DNA of 6,815 bases from Syntrophus sp. (in: bacteria) (GTDB lineage Bacteria; Desulfobacterota; Syntrophia; Syntrophales; UBA8958): assembly GCA_003451635.1 (NCBI GenBank), contig DMAT01000257.1, positions 1 to 6,815 of the forward strand, in the 5' to 3' direction. The notes beneath the pieces were generated by a model. The model made no database searches. It had not been told where the DNA came from and was given only the letters and a program-made list of their open reading frames with translations. A program made the position numbers and the translations under genes. Shown piece after piece: positions 6,327 to 6,815 of the stretch (positions are counted from its first letter, which is position 1; each line of letters begins with the position of its first letter).

Positions 6327-6815
6327 CTAATTAAGATCGTGGACAAGCTTAATTTTGGGAACTTTCAGTACGCCATCCACAATTTTTGAAAATACATCCT
6401 TGCGAAGTTCTTCGATTGACGCAGAACTCGGGCTGGCACAGCGTTGCTTCATGTCATCGTTTGCGACAAAATTTGCTGAACTTACGCCTCCAAACACATT
6501 TTGAATTCGGGAATTCTGACAGCGCTGATATTCGCCTCCCACTTTTCCACGAACTACTTCGTCATGCACCATCTTTCCATCAACAATTGCAGAAATGACA
6601 TATCCATACTCGATTTCCGCTCCACCTGACACTACCTCATAAAGATATGAAGCATTGCGTGGCATCAGAAGCACCGCCGCTACCATATTAACTTCATGTG
6701 TTGCATACGTTATAGTCTGGGATCGTTCCGGCATAATCCTTTCATCATTACGCACCCGCTCAATCACCAATGTAATTGTTTTGGGACCTGATGACGAAAC
6801 CCATTCAACTCCTCG
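6327..6815 (-). CDS. Unknown protein, C-terminal 162 residues; start lies beyond the right window edge
   Basis: The frame stays open from the stop TAG at 6327-6329 to the window edge. The TTG at 6770 is probably an internal leucine: the 15 codons before it are all open, begin RGVEWVSSSG and have no start codon. I do not recognise a family. The visible part looks beta-rich (TITLVIERV, VNMVAAVLLM, IEYGYVISAIVDGK) and ends in a helical, basic stretch (SIEELRKDVFSKIVDG, then VPKIKLVHDLN). The visible part has only two cysteines, each in a QRC context 30 residues apart (YQRCQ and KQRCA). A disulfide in an exported protein is possible, but any signal peptide would be outside the window. It is separated by 218 bp from the 549-residue gene on the same strand, so co-transcription is possible but not shown. 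Confidence 0.65.
   Translation of the reverse strand, partial: RGVEWVSSSGPKTITLVIERVRNDERIMPERSQTITYATHEVNMVAAVLLMPRNASYLYEVVSGGAEIEYGYVISAIVDGKMVHDEVVRGKVGGEYQRCQNSRIQNVFGGVSSANFVANDDMKQRCASPSSASIEELRKDVFSKIVDGVLKVPKIKLVHDLN

Overview
The window carries five protein-coding genes, two of them cut by the window edges. It suggests a Gram-negative, deltaproteobacterial-type (Desulfobacterota-like) chromosome. That guess rests on a glycosyltransferase-51 enzyme carrying a long AsmA-like periplasmic region and on the hybrid sensor kinase; no rRNA or other marker gene is present, so the taxonomy is an inference.

Layout: positions 1-468 (+) hold the 3' end of a hybrid histidine kinase: the last residues of the ATPase domain, then a complete C-terminal receiver domain. 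It converges on, and overlaps by 6 bp, a minus-strand gene (463-2013) for a thiamine-diphosphate (ThDP) enzyme of the benzoylformate decarboxylase / acetolactate synthase-like superfamily. Upstream of that, on the same strand, lies a 637-residue membrane-anchored peptidoglycan glycosyltransferase (2148-4061) with an AsmA-like N-terminal region. A 397-bp non-coding stretch (4062-4458) holds a good sigma70-type promoter candidate for the glycosyltransferase and a perfect 17-bp inverted repeat. Next come a 549-residue protein of unknown function with two C-terminal membrane helices (4459-6108, minus), a 218-bp AT-rich gap, and the C-terminal part of an unrecognised protein running off the right edge (6327-6815, minus).

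How the genes work together: nothing links them into one pathway. The glycosyltransferase and ThDP genes share a strand and are 134 bp apart, so read-through is possible, but their functions (cell-wall synthesis and 2-keto acid chemistry) are unrelated. The ThDP gene is visibly richer in G+C than its neighbours. The 4459-6815 region is AT-richer and contains only proteins I cannot identify, so it is the most accessory-looking part. I see no CRISPR array, tRNA, rRNA, transposase or integrase. No complete new system can be demonstrated; the best leads are the orphan 549-residue protein with CorA-like membrane topology and the AsmA-like/GT51 architecture.
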